A DNA stretch of 64,000 bases, from contig NZ_AZEC01000001.1 of assembly GCF_001435585.1 (NCBI RefSeq), positions 480,928 through 544,927 of the forward strand. The letters run 5' to 3'. Shown piece by piece: positions 17,171-25,369 of this stretch. A model generated the notes under the pieces. It had not been told where the DNA came from. It saw only the letters and a list, made by a program, of their open reading frames with translations, and did no database searches. The position numbers and the translations under genes were made by a program. Within the stretch, counting starts at the first letter, position 1; each line of letters begins with the position of its first letter. The DNA is from Schleiferilactobacillus perolens DSM 12744. Lineage in GTDB: Bacteria > Bacillota > Bacilli > Lactobacillales > Lactobacillaceae.

Positions 17171-17479
17171 ATGTCTCAACAACAGAAGGCTCACCATATC
17201 TGGCCAATATCCTCTGATTCTTCAATTGTCCTATTCTATGGTGTTGCATATTTTACCGCGTACCACTGGTTTGCACCGGCCACGACTTGGCGTGCGCAAA
17301 ATTGGGCCTATTGGATATTGCTGATCGTCAATGTGTTCCTTTTAGTACTCAATATCATCAAGTGGCGGCGTGAACAAGCGGCTTTGTCGACCTGGCAGAA
17401 AATCGACATATTCCTTCCGCTGGGCGTCTTATTGTTAATGAAAGTTGTGGATTTAATCGTTTTTCAGCGTTTGTTTTAA
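17171..17479 (+). CDS. Small integral membrane protein, unknown function
   Basis: A 102-residue protein with about three hydrophobic segments (near 15-32, 44-62 and 78-98) separated by short basic loops. I do not recognise a family. The start at ATG 17171 is chosen because GGAGG lies eight bases upstream; an in-frame ATG at 17156 overlaps that box. It has its own promoter and diverges from the MupG-type gene. Confidence 0.7.
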   Translation: MSQQQKAHHIWPISSDSSIVLFYGVAYFTAYHWFAPATTWRAQNWAYWILLIVNVFLLVLNIIKWRREQAALSTWQKIDIFLPLGVLLLMKVVDLIVFQRLF

Positions 17480-17562
17480 GTCGAGTCATCCGCCTAGGGA
17501 ACCGCTTACGTTTCAGATATAATGAAGTGGGATCTGAATAAACCACACGGGCGGTGGAGACA

Positions 17563-18129
17563 ATGAAAAAAGGGACAGCTGTCGTTGGTGGGATTTTGTT
17601 ATTTCTTGGTTTGGGGATTTTTATTGAACAGATGGAATCGCAGTTACCGATCAGCGCAACTCGTAATCCGGCGCTGAATCAGGTCATTCAGCAACAAGTC
17701 CAAACAGCAGTTGCGGATAGTACCAAACATCAGGTCAACAGCAACACTTATGATGAGAACCAATTAACGGTGCACTTGATGGCCACCAGGCGTTATTTAG
17801 TGGCGACCAGTCAACCAATCTTTGATCAATTTAAAACAGGCAAGCTCACTATTCGGTATCAGATCACCCGCAAATTACTGGGTGAGGAAAGCCAAAAGGG
17901 CACTTATTTGAAAAAAGGTGACGGGATGACCGATGGTACCGGCAGCATGTTGTTGGCTAAAACATCCGGGTATTACAAGCTGTATCATCGGATGACGGAG
18001 CAAACTGTGCATAGCGATGTCCTGGGTCATCCCCGGGGTGCCGCTGCCGATGAATGGGTGCGGATTGCGGCCGATCCGGTGACGATGCAAATCGGCAAGG
18101 AACCATATCTTGAAAAAGTAGCACAGTAA
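17563..18129 (+). CDS. Exported or membrane-anchored protein, unknown function
   Basis: A 188-residue protein with a short basic start (MKKGTAVV), one hydrophobic segment (about 4-22) without a clear cleavage site or lipobox, and a soluble extracellular part of mixed strand and helix. No catalytic motif or family signature is apparent to me. ATG 17563 is preferred because GGTGGAG directly precedes it; GTG 17554 is in frame but lies in that box. A weak hairpin follows the stop. The neighbours give no functional hint. Confidence 0.65.
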   Translation: MKKGTAVVGGILLFLGLGIFIEQMESQLPISATRNPALNQVIQQQVQTAVADSTKHQVNSNTYDENQLTVHLMATRRYLVATSQPIFDQFKTGKLTIRYQITRKLLGEESQKGTYLKKGDGMTDGTGSMLLAKTSGYYKLYHRMTEQTVHSDVLGHPRGAAADEWVRIAADPVTMQIGKEPYLEKVAQ

Positions 18130-18136
18130 ACGACAA

Positions 18137-18163
18137 AACGGGCGCCCAGTTGGACGTCCGTTT
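18137..18163. terminator. Weak hairpin between convergent genes
   Basis: ACGGGCGCCCA and its imperfect complement ending CGTCCGT, followed by TTTTC, sit between the plus-strand exported-protein gene and the minus-strand ddl gene. Confidence 0.45.
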
Positions 18164-18181
18164 TCTTAACACAGTCAATGA

Positions 18182-19237
18182 TTATTTTTGTTTTCGATTC
18201 TGATAAATGTCCCACTTACCCATCACGATGCTGTTGCACAAGTCAGCATAATGGATGCCGGCTGCTTCAGCTTCTTGAGGCAACAGAGACAATGGCGTCA
18301 TCCCGGGCAACGAGTTGGCCTCAATCACATACAAACCGTCGTCATTCCAGAAGAAATCAATTCGGCCGTAGTTTTCCATGCCTAAGACGTTCATCGTTTT
18401 GATCGCCAATTGCTGCATTTCCCGATGGACATCGTCCGGGATGTCTGGTGGGGTGATGAAATCGGTGTGGCCGGGTTGGAATTTATGTTTGAAATCGTAC
18501 CACCCGTCTTTGACTTTGATCTCAATGGCTGGCATGGCCTGGCCGTTGACCACACCCAGGGAGAATTCCCGGGCCTTAATGAATTCTTCGATGACAACTT
18601 CATTGTCAAACCGGAAAGCATCATCCAAGGCGGCGGTCAATTCGTCAGCCGCGTGGACGATATGGGTACCGACGCTGCTGCCACCATTGCTGGGCTTTAC
18701 CACGATGGGGTAGCCAAAGGGAATCGTGAACGAGTGGCGCTGATCTTCTCGGACCGCGATGAAATCAGCGGTGGGAATGCCATTATATTTCATCACTTCT
18801 TTAGACACTTTTTTATCCATCGCGACGCCGGAAGCCAAGGGACTGGAGCCGGTGTATTTAATTTCGGATAGATCCAAAACCGCTTGGACCTTCCCGTTTT
18901 CCCCATCTTCACCGTGCAATCCCATATAAACGATGTCGGCATGTGCCAACACCGGCATCACGTTCTTTCCGAAAAGTCCCCGGGTACCATCCGTACGTAG
19001 TGCATTGATGGCTTCATCAGTCAAAATCTCGTCGGAAATCTGGTATTTCGGCATGCTCTGTTCTTTGGTGAATAATGATTCCACAGCGCCAGCGTGAGCC
19101 AAGTCGACGCCTAAAAACAGATCGACTAATGCGACCTCGTGGCCTTTGGAGCGCAGCGCATTGGCGACTTTGGCGCCGGAAGACAGAGAAACATTGCGTT
19201 CGGTACTGCGACCGCCCGCGAGTACAACGATTTTCAT
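18182..19237 (-). CDS. ddl: D-Ala ligase, D-Ala-D-Lac type predicted
   Basis: An ATP-grasp ligase of 351 residues joining D-alanine to D-alanine or D-lactate for the end of the peptidoglycan stem. Visible motifs are [15 protein letters not shown] (residues 7-21), the ATP-loop [10 protein letters not shown] (181-190) and metal/active-site [17 protein letters not shown] text near the C-terminus ([13 protein letters not shown]). The omega-loop WYDFKHKF (246-253) aligns with E. coli DdlB YDYEAKY, which puts Phe253 at the Tyr216 position. Phe there is known to favour D-Ala-D-Lac and goes with intrinsic vancomycin resistance in many lactobacilli. GAAAGAGG precedes the ATG, and a ~190-base leader with several hairpins lies upstream. 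Confidence 0.92.
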   Translation of the reverse strand: MKIVVLAGGRSTERNVSLSSGAKVANALRSKGHEVALVDLFLGVDLAHAGAVESLFTKEQSMPKYQISDEILTDEAINALRTDGTRGLFGKNVMPVLAHADIVYMGLHGEDGENGKVQAVLDLSEIKYTGSSPLASGVAMDKKVSKEVMKYNGIPTADFIAVREDQRHSFTIPFGYPIVVKPSNGGSSVGTHIVHAADELTAALDDAFRFDNEVVIEEFIKAREFSLGVVNGQAMPAIEIKVKDGWYDFKHKFQPGHTDFITPPDIPDDVHREMQQLAIKTMNVLGMENYGRIDFFWNDDGLYVIEANSLPGMTPLSLLPQEAEAAGIHYADLCNSIVMGKWDIYQNRKQK

Positions 19238-19440
19238 GAATTAACCTCTTTCCAGTGATATGCAGGGTAAAACAACACGTTAGCGAGGGTTGTTTTGCCG
19301 TTTGATTGCGGGAATCAAAGGACTTCTGACCGACTGCATGAGTCGGGAAGTGATCCGGCGTGCATCGCGCAGAGCTTGCGGGATCCGCTTCTAGAAGGGA
19401 TTGATGACCGTTTCAATAGAACCTTAAGGATAGCATATTG
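19238..19440 (-). promoter_or_regulatory. Structured leader upstream of ddl
   Basis: Reading towards ddl, at least three strong hairpins follow each other: CCGACT/AGTCGG (19330-19346), TTTGATT/AATCAAA (19301-19319) and GGYAAAACAAC/GTTGTTTT (19266-19299), with GATCC/GGATC further upstream. A possible -10 TATGCT or TACAAT lies near 19430-19440. It matches no riboswitch class I know, and no long ORF lies in it. Confidence 0.45.
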
Positions 19441-19534
19441 TACAGGCATCCGGCTAGCCTGAAACGCGAGTTTGATGTTAAAATTTAGGTAATGAAATGA
19501 ATGAGTATTGGGATGGGCAAGAGCCTCTGTCGCC

Positions 19535-19746
19535 GTGCCAAAGCTGCGCAATCTCCGGTGGCAGGGGGCTGCGAAGCGCAGCAAGTGCGAAGCCGCAGGC
19601 GTAGCAAGTGGTGACGGCGCTTTGAGCCCGCAAAGTGCGCGGTCTCAAAGTCGCCTAACTGCATATAAACTTGGCAAAACCGGCCAAGTTTATTGCAGTT
19701 TCCACCACTGAGCCCCCTGCCACCTCCGATTGCTCCGCATTGGCAC
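19535..19746 (-). repeat. Structured repeat, copy C
   Basis: An inverted 212-bp copy. Read on the minus strand it has the same termini as copies A and D and the same linkers GTGGAAAC, GTTAGGCG, TTTGAGACCGCG and GCGGGCTCAAA. Stem 2 is entirely different (GGTGGCAGGGGGCT with AGCCCCCTGCCACC), and the central hairpin is AACTGCA/TGCAGTT over ATAAACTTGGC/GCCAAGTTTAT. Both arms changed together. It lies between the divergent ddl and yitT-type genes. Confidence 0.85.
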
Positions 19747-19814
19747 TAGTTGTGTCGGTGGATCTAGTTCTATCCCTCTGCGTTAACTAATGACAAGCAA
19801 GAAAGAGGGAATCT

Positions 19815-20648
19815 ATGCGAAAAATTACAAGTCATATTGTTGGCCGGTACGCCATTTTTGCGTTGGCGTTGGCTTTGATTGCAGTCAGTATTAATCTGTT
19901 TTATGCCCCCCACGGTGTGGCAGCCGGTGGGGCGACCGGGATTGCGGTCCTGGGGGAAGTGGCCTTTGGTTGGCCGGTAGCGTTGACGACATTAGCAATC
20001 AACATTTTGATGCTGGTGGCGGCGGTGATCTTTTTGGATAAGGCCACTACGGGGCGGATTCTGCTGGGCAGTTTTGCGTTGCCTCTAATGCTAGGAATTA
20101 TCCCACAGATGAAAGTCGTTAACGATCGGTTGTTGGCGGTGATTGTGGGGAGTGCGATCTTTGCGGTCGGTGTGGCACTGCTTTATCGGATCGATGCTTC
20201 CAGCGGTGGGACCACTGTGCCGCCGCTGATTTTTAAGAAATACTTCAATTTAAAAACATCGGTGGGATTACTGACCGTGGATTTGATCGTGTCTCTGGGG
20301 AACATTTTTGTCAGCGGCACGGAAGCATTTATCTTGGCTGTTTTCTCCATCGTGATTACCAGCATCATTATGAATTACATCGAAACAGGACTGGACCGTA
20401 AAAAGACGGTGTTCGTGATGAGTAACCAAGCCCTGCCGGAAATTAAACGGGTGGTCAACGAACAATTGCCCCACGGCTTGACCGTTTTACCGGTGACCGG
20501 CGGCTTTTCTGCCGAAAGCCGGGAGATGTTAATGATCGTTGTGGAACAAGCAGATTATCAGAAACTGACGAAACAAATCCTGACAATTGATCCCGACGCT
20601 TTTATCACAGTCGCGGATGTGGCGGCCGTACACGGTGGGATCTTCTAA
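19815..20648 (+). CDS. YitT-family membrane protein with DUF2179 domain
   Basis: A 277-residue protein: five or six membrane helices in the first ~195 residues (YitT/DUF161 pattern with NLFYAPHGVAAGGATGIAVLG and RIDASSGGTTVPPLIFKKYF), then a soluble C-terminal DUF2179 domain of ~80 residues (KTVFVMSNQALPEIKRVVNEQLPHG). The transport substrate of the family is not settled. AAGAGGGA precedes the ATG. The small gene at 20667 follows after 18 bases and is probably co-transcribed. A TCCCTCT/AGAGGGA inverted repeat lies just before the start. Confidence 0.82.
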   Translation: MRKITSHIVGRYAIFALALALIAVSINLFYAPHGVAAGGATGIAVLGEVAFGWPVALTTLAINILMLVAAVIFLDKATTGRILLGSFALPLMLGIIPQMKVVNDRLLAVIVGSAIFAVGVALLYRIDASSGGTTVPPLIFKKYFNLKTSVGLLTVDLIVSLGNIFVSGTEAFILAVFSIVITSIIMNYIETGLDRKKTVFVMSNQALPEIKRVVNEQLPHGLTVLPVTGGFSAESREMLMIVVEQADYQKLTKQILTIDPDAFITVADVAAVHGGIF

Positions 20649-20666
20649 CTGAAAGAAGCGAAAGCA

Positions 20667-21011
20667 ATGGCTAGTGTATCGATTCCAGAAGATTTGGCCC
20701 AAGCGGAAAAGCGGGTGGCGGAGTTGCAAACTCGCCACATTGAAGCCACGGTGGATGATGTGATTCAGCAGGCGATCACAGATTATGTGCAAGAAATCTT
20801 GATGGAGGGGCTGGAAGGCTCTTATGTCACGACGCACTTTGCGGATGATCAGTTGACGATCACTGAAGACGCCACCGGTAAGACGATTACGACGATCCCG
20901 GCACCAGCAGGCGGCTTCCAAGCCGCATTCCGTAGTCAAGGTCGGATGCTGATGCAGAATCTCGCCAGCAAGGTTCAAGAAAAGTTCCGTGACCGTATTA
21001 TTCGCGGTTAA
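20667..21011 (+). CDS. Conserved-looking hypothetical protein (114 residues)
   Basis: A soluble, acidic and largely helical protein without signal or membrane segment. The N-terminal half reads like an amphipathic helix (EDLAQAEKRVAELQTRHIEATVDDVIQQAITDYV pattern, Ala/Glu/Gln heptads), followed by a short strand-rich stretch and a basic C-terminus. I do not recognise it. It follows the yitT-type gene by 18 bases and precedes a strong terminator, so it is probably the last gene of that unit. Confidence 0.65.
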   Translation: MASVSIPEDLAQAEKRVAELQTRHIEATVDDVIQQAITDYVQEILMEGLEGSYVTTHFADDQLTITEDATGKTITTIPAPAGGFQAAFRSQGRMLMQNLASKVQEKFRDRIIRG

Positions 21012-21023
21012 ATGGAGCCAAAA

Positions 21024-21066
21024 AAGAGCGTTCAAAATGCATTTTTTCAGCATTTTGAACGCTCTT
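21024..21066. terminator. Bidirectional terminator
   Basis: AAGAGCGTTCAAAATGC and GCATTTTGAACGCTCTT form a perfect 17-bp stem with a T-rich loop and A/T tails, between the convergent 20667 gene and htrA-type gene. Confidence 0.9.
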
Positions 21067-21083
21067 TGTTTGTCATGTTCAGT

Positions 21084-22028
21084 TTAAGATGCTTGGGTAG
21101 AGCTGCTGCCGCTCATGATGCTGTTGATGGTGGCAACGACCACATTACTAGGAATGGCAAAGCCCATGCCATCGACGGTCGTCCCGCTGGAGGTTTGCCC
21201 AGACAGTTTCATTGAGGTAATCCCGATGATTTGACCGGATAGATTGATCAGCGGACCGCCAGAATTACCGGAGTTGATTGCGGCATCAGTCTGGATGGCC
21301 TTCATCGTGGTGGTACTTTGACTATTGTCATCCTCGGAAACTGTGACTGTCCGGCTGGGGGCGGAGACAATTCCTTCTGTGACGGTGTTGGCGTATTCAG
21401 AGCCCAGAGGAGAACCGATGGCCAGAACGGATTCGCCAGCCGCAATCGTGCTGGAGTTGGCAAACGTAGCGACGGCGCTTACTTTGCTGGCATCAATGGA
21501 CAATACGGCAATATCCTTGCTGGCACTGGTACCGACCAGAGTAGCGGTCAGTTTGGTGCCGTCGTTCAGCAGGACTTGCAGCTTGTCGGCACCATCGACG
21601 ACGTGGTTATTCGTCACGAGATATGCCTTACCATCGCTCTTCTTGAAGATCACACCGCTACCTTCACTTTCGGATGACGAGGACTGACTTTGAGAGTCGC
21701 TGTCATCGCCAAAGCGACTGCTGTAGCCGCCGTATTGATCACTGCTGCCGGTTGATTCGGTGGTAGCAATCACCGAGACGACCGCGTTAGCGACTTTCTT
21801 ATACGCCGCCGTGGCCGTTCCGCTGGTTTCACTGGTGGTCGAAAGGTTCGTGGTAGTCGCAGTACTGGTCGTAGTGGCATTGGTGGCTGTTGCAGTTTGT
21901 TGATTTTGATCAATGGCATACACCACGCCGCCGCCAACCCCGCCGCCTAACAAGGCAGTGGTTAAGGCTAAGATAACAATTTTGGATTGACCCTGACGTT
22001 TGATTGGTTGTTCATTCTTCTCACTCAT
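21084..22028 (-). CDS. HtrA-like membrane-anchored serine protease lacking a PDZ domain
   Basis: A surface trypsin-like protease of 314 residues with a cytoplasmic basic start, a membrane anchor (about 16-39) and a Thr/Ser-rich linker (45-75). The catalytic domain has H142 (VTNNHVVDGA), D172 (SKDIAVLSID) and S256 (NSGNSGGPL). HtrA/DegP family proteins normally add at least one PDZ domain of ~90 residues, but here the chain ends about 20 residues after the protease core (FAIPSNVV). The gene's stop is followed directly by a clean terminator, so truncation is not recent. A low-complexity Ser/Asp loop (about 95-122) is inserted in the protease. GAAGAG precedes the ATG. Confidence 0.85.
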   Translation of the reverse strand: MSEKNEQPIKRQGQSKIVILALTTALLGGGVGGGVVYAIDQNQQTATATNATTTSTATTTNLSTTSETSGTATAAYKKVANAVVSVIATTESTGSSDQYGGYSSRFGDDSDSQSQSSSSESEGSGVIFKKSDGKAYLVTNNHVVDGADKLQVLLNDGTKLTATLVGTSASKDIAVLSIDASKVSAVATFANSSTIAAGESVLAIGSPLGSEYANTVTEGIVSAPSRTVTVSEDDNSQSTTTMKAIQTDAAINSGNSGGPLINLSGQIIGITSMKLSGQTSSGTTVDGMGFAIPSNVVVATINSIMSGSSSTQAS

Positions 22029-22120
22029 ATTAAACTCTTCCCTTCGTTTGCTTGATTGTCTTTACTATATCGGGCAAAAGGGGAGAATCTGGTAAAAAGT
22101 GGCGGCTAAATTGGGATCAA

Positions 22121-22143
22121 ATGATGACCTTTTTTCGTCATCA
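22121..22143 (-). terminator. Hairpin after the GT2 gene
   Basis: TGATGAC and GTCATCA form a hairpin around GAAAAAAG about 40 bases after the glycosyltransferase stop (minus strand). The following bases are only weakly T-rich. Confidence 0.45.
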
Positions 22144-22180
22144 CCACGTGTGCTTCTGGACTAAAAATCAGATGTATTCG

Positions 22181-23494
22181 TCATTTCTCAACGCTGGTGT
22201 GGCGTGCTGTGGGGGACTTTGCGGTGTCAGATTGTTCTGTCGCAGGACTCTGGGTATGTTCTGTCTTTTCCCACTTGGTCATATGCAGTAATTGCCGTCC
22301 CAGGGCAATACAGGGAACGGGAATTAGCAACACCAGGTAGGCCTGGTAAAGAATACTCAGCCCAATGGCTTGAGGATAGGTTGCTGGTTTGATTTTGGCA
22401 ATGTTTTCGTGGTACTCGAGTCCCACGGCCAAACAAATGATCAAAGAAAGCGCCAGAATCATGATCAAAGCGGGACTGATCCAACCGGCCGGGGAGTGCA
22501 AAAAGTTATAGACTTGGAGGACCAGTGCCACGACATTGGCAATGGGAATGAACGTGGATAAAACGGGTAATACCAGCCATAAAGTGGTGTCCAATTTTTG
22601 AAAAAAGTTGGTATGTGAACTGATCCAAATGGCTGGCAGATAACGCCAGCATTGCATGCTGCCTTGACACCAACGGACGCGCTGACGAATCAGCGGCCGT
22701 ACTTTTTCGATGCCGCTTTGATATACGACAATATCATCGCTAAATGCAGTAGTGAAACCTTTGGTCCAGGCCTTCAAGGTGAATTCAAGATCTTCTAGCA
22801 ACCCGTGTCCCCACGGATTGGCCAGAGCCATCGGCAACCGCATGAATTGACCATTCCCGGAGGCAATTCCTTGCCCATACGTTTGGCGGACTTGTTGCAG
22901 TGCGCTATTGATGCCCATAAACTCAAAGTCTTGCATCTGTGTGAGCCAATGGTCATTATTGTAGATTTTCACGCTGCCTTGTAGCATATCGACTGCGGGA
23001 TGTGTCGTGAAATAGGTGAAGACCTTGGTAAGATCGGCGGCCTGGATTATCGAGTCGGCGTCCAAAATACCGAGGATGGTGTGGGCGGGATCGATCTCTG
23101 TATGTTGATGAATCGATGCGACCGCCGCGTTCAACACTGCTCCTTTACCCCGGTGAGCGTCTTTTGGTTCGCGATTAAGCAAAATAAGGTTTGGATACTG
23201 CCGCTGTAACTGTTCAATAATGGCCCGACTGCTATCCGCAGAATCATCATTCACGGCGATCAGTTGGCTCTTGACTTGGGGTGGCATTTTTTTCATTTCT
23301 GTCAACAACTGGCGAATGGTTTCACCGATCACCTGCTGTTCGTTCAATACCGGAATCACCAGGCAGAATGTGAACTGATCTAGTTTGTCCACCGGCTGAA
23401 TAGTGGGTAAATGAATACTAGCTGAGAGTGCAAAATTCACGAGATAGATCAAGTAAGTAATTAGCGAGATGGTAATAATCCATGTTAAAAGCAT
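22181..23494 (-). CDS. Processive-type family 2 membrane glycosyltransferase
   Basis: A 437-residue inner-membrane glycosyltransferase of the cellulose/hyaluronan-synthase-like GT2 type. An N-terminal membrane helix (about 4-25) is followed by the catalytic domain with VIPVLNE (47-52), VNDDS (81-85), DAD (145-147), the ED motif LLEDLEF and Q-x-x-RW (QRVRW, near 270). Three or four C-terminal membrane helices follow. It probably makes a surface polysaccharide or transfers sugars to lipid carriers. The GT39-like gene lies 14 bases upstream on the same strand, so the two are co-transcribed. AGGAGGAGAGG precedes the ATG. Confidence 0.88.
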   Translation of the reverse strand: MLLTWIITISLITYLIYLVNFALSASIHLPTIQPVDKLDQFTFCLVIPVLNEQQVIGETIRQLLTEMKKMPPQVKSQLIAVNDDSADSSRAIIEQLQRQYPNLILLNREPKDAHRGKGAVLNAAVASIHQHTEIDPAHTILGILDADSIIQAADLTKVFTYFTTHPAVDMLQGSVKIYNNDHWLTQMQDFEFMGINSALQQVRQTYGQGIASGNGQFMRLPMALANPWGHGLLEDLEFTLKAWTKGFTTAFSDDIVVYQSGIEKVRPLIRQRVRWCQGSMQCWRYLPAIWISSHTNFFQKLDTTLWLVLPVLSTFIPIANVVALVLQVYNFLHSPAGWISPALIMILALSLIICLAVGLEYHENIAKIKPATYPQAIGLSILYQAYLVLLIPVPCIALGRQLLHMTKWEKTEHTQSPATEQSDTAKSPTARHTSVEK

Positions 23495-23508
23495 GATATC
23501 CTCTCCTC

Positions 23509-25038
23509 CTAACGCGTCCGGCTGAACTGCCGGATGATCAATTGGCCCCCTAAGGCGATTAAGATGACGATCGGCAGATACAATACGATGTGGTAGCGAC
23601 CTTGGACTTCAAAGATCAGTGAACTCAGGAAAAAGCCGTCGAGTAGCAGCACTTCGTAAAACAGTGAATTGATATCCATGTGGGTTAAAGCAGACTTTTT
23701 CAACATTAAAACCAACTGCCACAAGACACTGGCAGCGGCCAGCAGCAGTAACAACACAAAATACACGACACTGCTTGCGACTCCCAAGGGTAAAATTTGG
23801 TTGAAATAAGCCCCTGACGTTTTTCCTGCGGTATTGTATAAGAACCAATTGGCGCCATAATCCTCGCTCATCAGGTTGATCGTCTTTTTCCACAAGAAAT
23901 TCATGGGCCCGGTGCGTTGGATGGCGGTCAGATTGGCTGTCGAAATTGCGGTCATCCGGTCGGTGATTTGGTGATAGCGAGTATCTAATGCCATGTCTTT
24001 CTTTCCCAGGATGCGATCTGTTTCGTTGCGAATCTTAGCGTTGTAAGCACCGCTCGTGGCGACAGAGGTACCAGTGGCGAAAAAGTAATGCTGTTCCACC
24101 GTAGCAGGGGCAAAGTTAATTCCATAAATAACCCGGTACAAGGGAACGGAGACGGCTGTGAGTAGACTAAAAGTAAGTGCAAAGATTGCAGTTGTCGTCA
24201 GGAGACGGCGAAAACTGATCCGCTCACTGGCGACGCTGAACACGCTAAAGAATAAAACGACGACGATCCACACTAAGACGATGGGGCGAATCGCGTTCGC
24301 TAAAAATAACAGAAGCAGTGAACATCCCAGATAGAAATAGTTTCTGGTATGCGTCTTGTTGACAGTGTACAGCGCGTCATAATAGAAAATGAATGAACCC
24401 AGCAGGAAGACCAGGAAAAAAGATTCAGGGGCATTCAAAATTGAGTATAGCCAAAAGGCTGGAATAAAATGAAACAATAGCGCGGCAAAAATAGCGACGG
24501 ATTTGGCTAAAAACTTTCCGAGTAACATATACAGCATGAAGATACTGATCCCGCTGAGGATGATGCTGACGACCTGTCCAGTGATCGTACTGGGTATGAA
24601 GAAGCTGTCAAAGACACTGAAAAACCAGGCAATATTAAGTACGTGGGGCCAAAGGATATTGTTACCCAGGGTGCCGGCTGACAGCATCTGCTGCCAAGTC
24701 GTGCCGCCCACTACGCTTTTGGCCAAATTGTCATAGGTCCAGAAATCTGAAGTCAAGGTGGCCGGATAACGGATCATAAAAATCAATTTCAAGGCCGTGA
24801 GCAGCATAATCACAATAAATATGATCAAGCTATTCTTGTTCTTCAAAAAATATGCCAGTCCCCCTGCCAAGCCGAGTCCTGCCAAGCTAAGCAGACTGGC
24901 CCCGGTAACCGTTTGCAATTGATTGTAAGTCTTGAATTGCGCAGTCTGCAGTGTGGCCCAGATCATCAGCACAAGTAATAAAAAGGCGACTAGCGCCGCT
25001 AGCCAGATGGCTGTTTTCTTTAACGTTTGATTTTGCAT
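23509..25038 (-). CDS. GT39/PMT-like polytopic glycosyltransferase
   Basis: A 509-residue membrane protein with about 11-13 helices. The first large outside loop holds acidic residues D98 and D103 (SDFWTYDNLA), in the position of the catalytic Asp of GT-C enzymes such as PMT and ArnT, which use lipid-phosphate sugars. An extracellular loop lies near 315-385. The function assignment rests on topology and the loop, so the exact GT-C family is uncertain. Together with the GT2 enzyme it suggests a two-gene pathway: GT2 loads a lipid carrier and GT39 transfers outside the membrane. GGGAG precedes the ATG. Confidence 0.7.
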   Translation of the reverse strand: MQNQTLKKTAIWLAALVAFLLLVLMIWATLQTAQFKTYNQLQTVTGASLLSLAGLGLAGGLAYFLKNKNSLIIFIVIMLLTALKLIFMIRYPATLTSDFWTYDNLAKSVVGGTTWQQMLSAGTLGNNILWPHVLNIAWFFSVFDSFFIPSTITGQVVSIILSGISIFMLYMLLGKFLAKSVAIFAALLFHFIPAFWLYSILNAPESFFLVFLLGSFIFYYDALYTVNKTHTRNYFYLGCSLLLLFLANAIRPIVLVWIVVVLFFSVFSVASERISFRRLLTTTAIFALTFSLLTAVSVPLYRVIYGINFAPATVEQHYFFATGTSVATSGAYNAKIRNETDRILGKKDMALDTRYHQITDRMTAISTANLTAIQRTGPMNFLWKKTINLMSEDYGANWFLYNTAGKTSGAYFNQILPLGVASSVVYFVLLLLLAAASVLWQLVLMLKKSALTHMDINSLFYEVLLLDGFFLSSLIFEVQGRYHIVLYLPIVILIALGGQLIIRQFSRTR

Positions 25039-25369
25039 TTAGTCTCCCGGACCCGCTCCCTAGAATATCCAGGGTGAACCCAGAACATGCTCCCTTCCAT
25101 AACGCAATACTGTGTTCCCAAACCGGCACCTGAGCGCAAGATTTACCGCCCCATGGTGGCGCACTCAACAGTCCGTGTTCTGGATTTTGCCACAGAGGGC
25201 AAAAAATGTCTTGCAATATGCTTACAACTTTTTCGAATTGTTTGAAGCCTCGGCATCGTCAGCGTGGCGGAATTTGAGCATAAAAAGAGGCCGGAACGAA
25301 ATTCCGACCTCTAGAGAATGCAGTGCCACCGTGAATTGTATCGTATTGGTACGGCAATTCAAGACAAAC
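25039..25369. other. 331-base intergenic region, no gene recognised
   Basis: Between the GT39-like gene and the end of the giant ABC permease gene. It holds an intrinsic terminator (25281-25312) and, just upstream on the minus strand, a short T-box-like string. The remaining ~240 bases show no convincing promoter, RNA or ORF. Open frames here lack ribosome-binding sites. Confidence 0.5.
25281..25312 (-). terminator. Terminator of the coiled-coil ABC operon
   Basis: On the minus strand AGAGGTCGGAA and TTCCGGCCTCT form an 11-bp stem with one G-T/G-C difference, followed by TTTTT, about 57 bases after the permease stop. Confidence 0.8.

Noticed and set aside
24887..25216. 109-codon open frame overlapping the start of the GT39-like gene
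   Set aside because: No ribosome-binding site, and it runs across another reading frame of a convincing gene.
25313..25345. T-box-like string (ACGGTGGCACTGCA on the minus strand, 11 of 14 matches to the T-box consensus) before a terminator
   Set aside because: It lies only ~40 bases after the ABC permease stop, so there is no room for stem I or a specifier loop. The antiterminator partner is not visible, and no aminoacyl or amino-acid gene follows. Chance or a relic.
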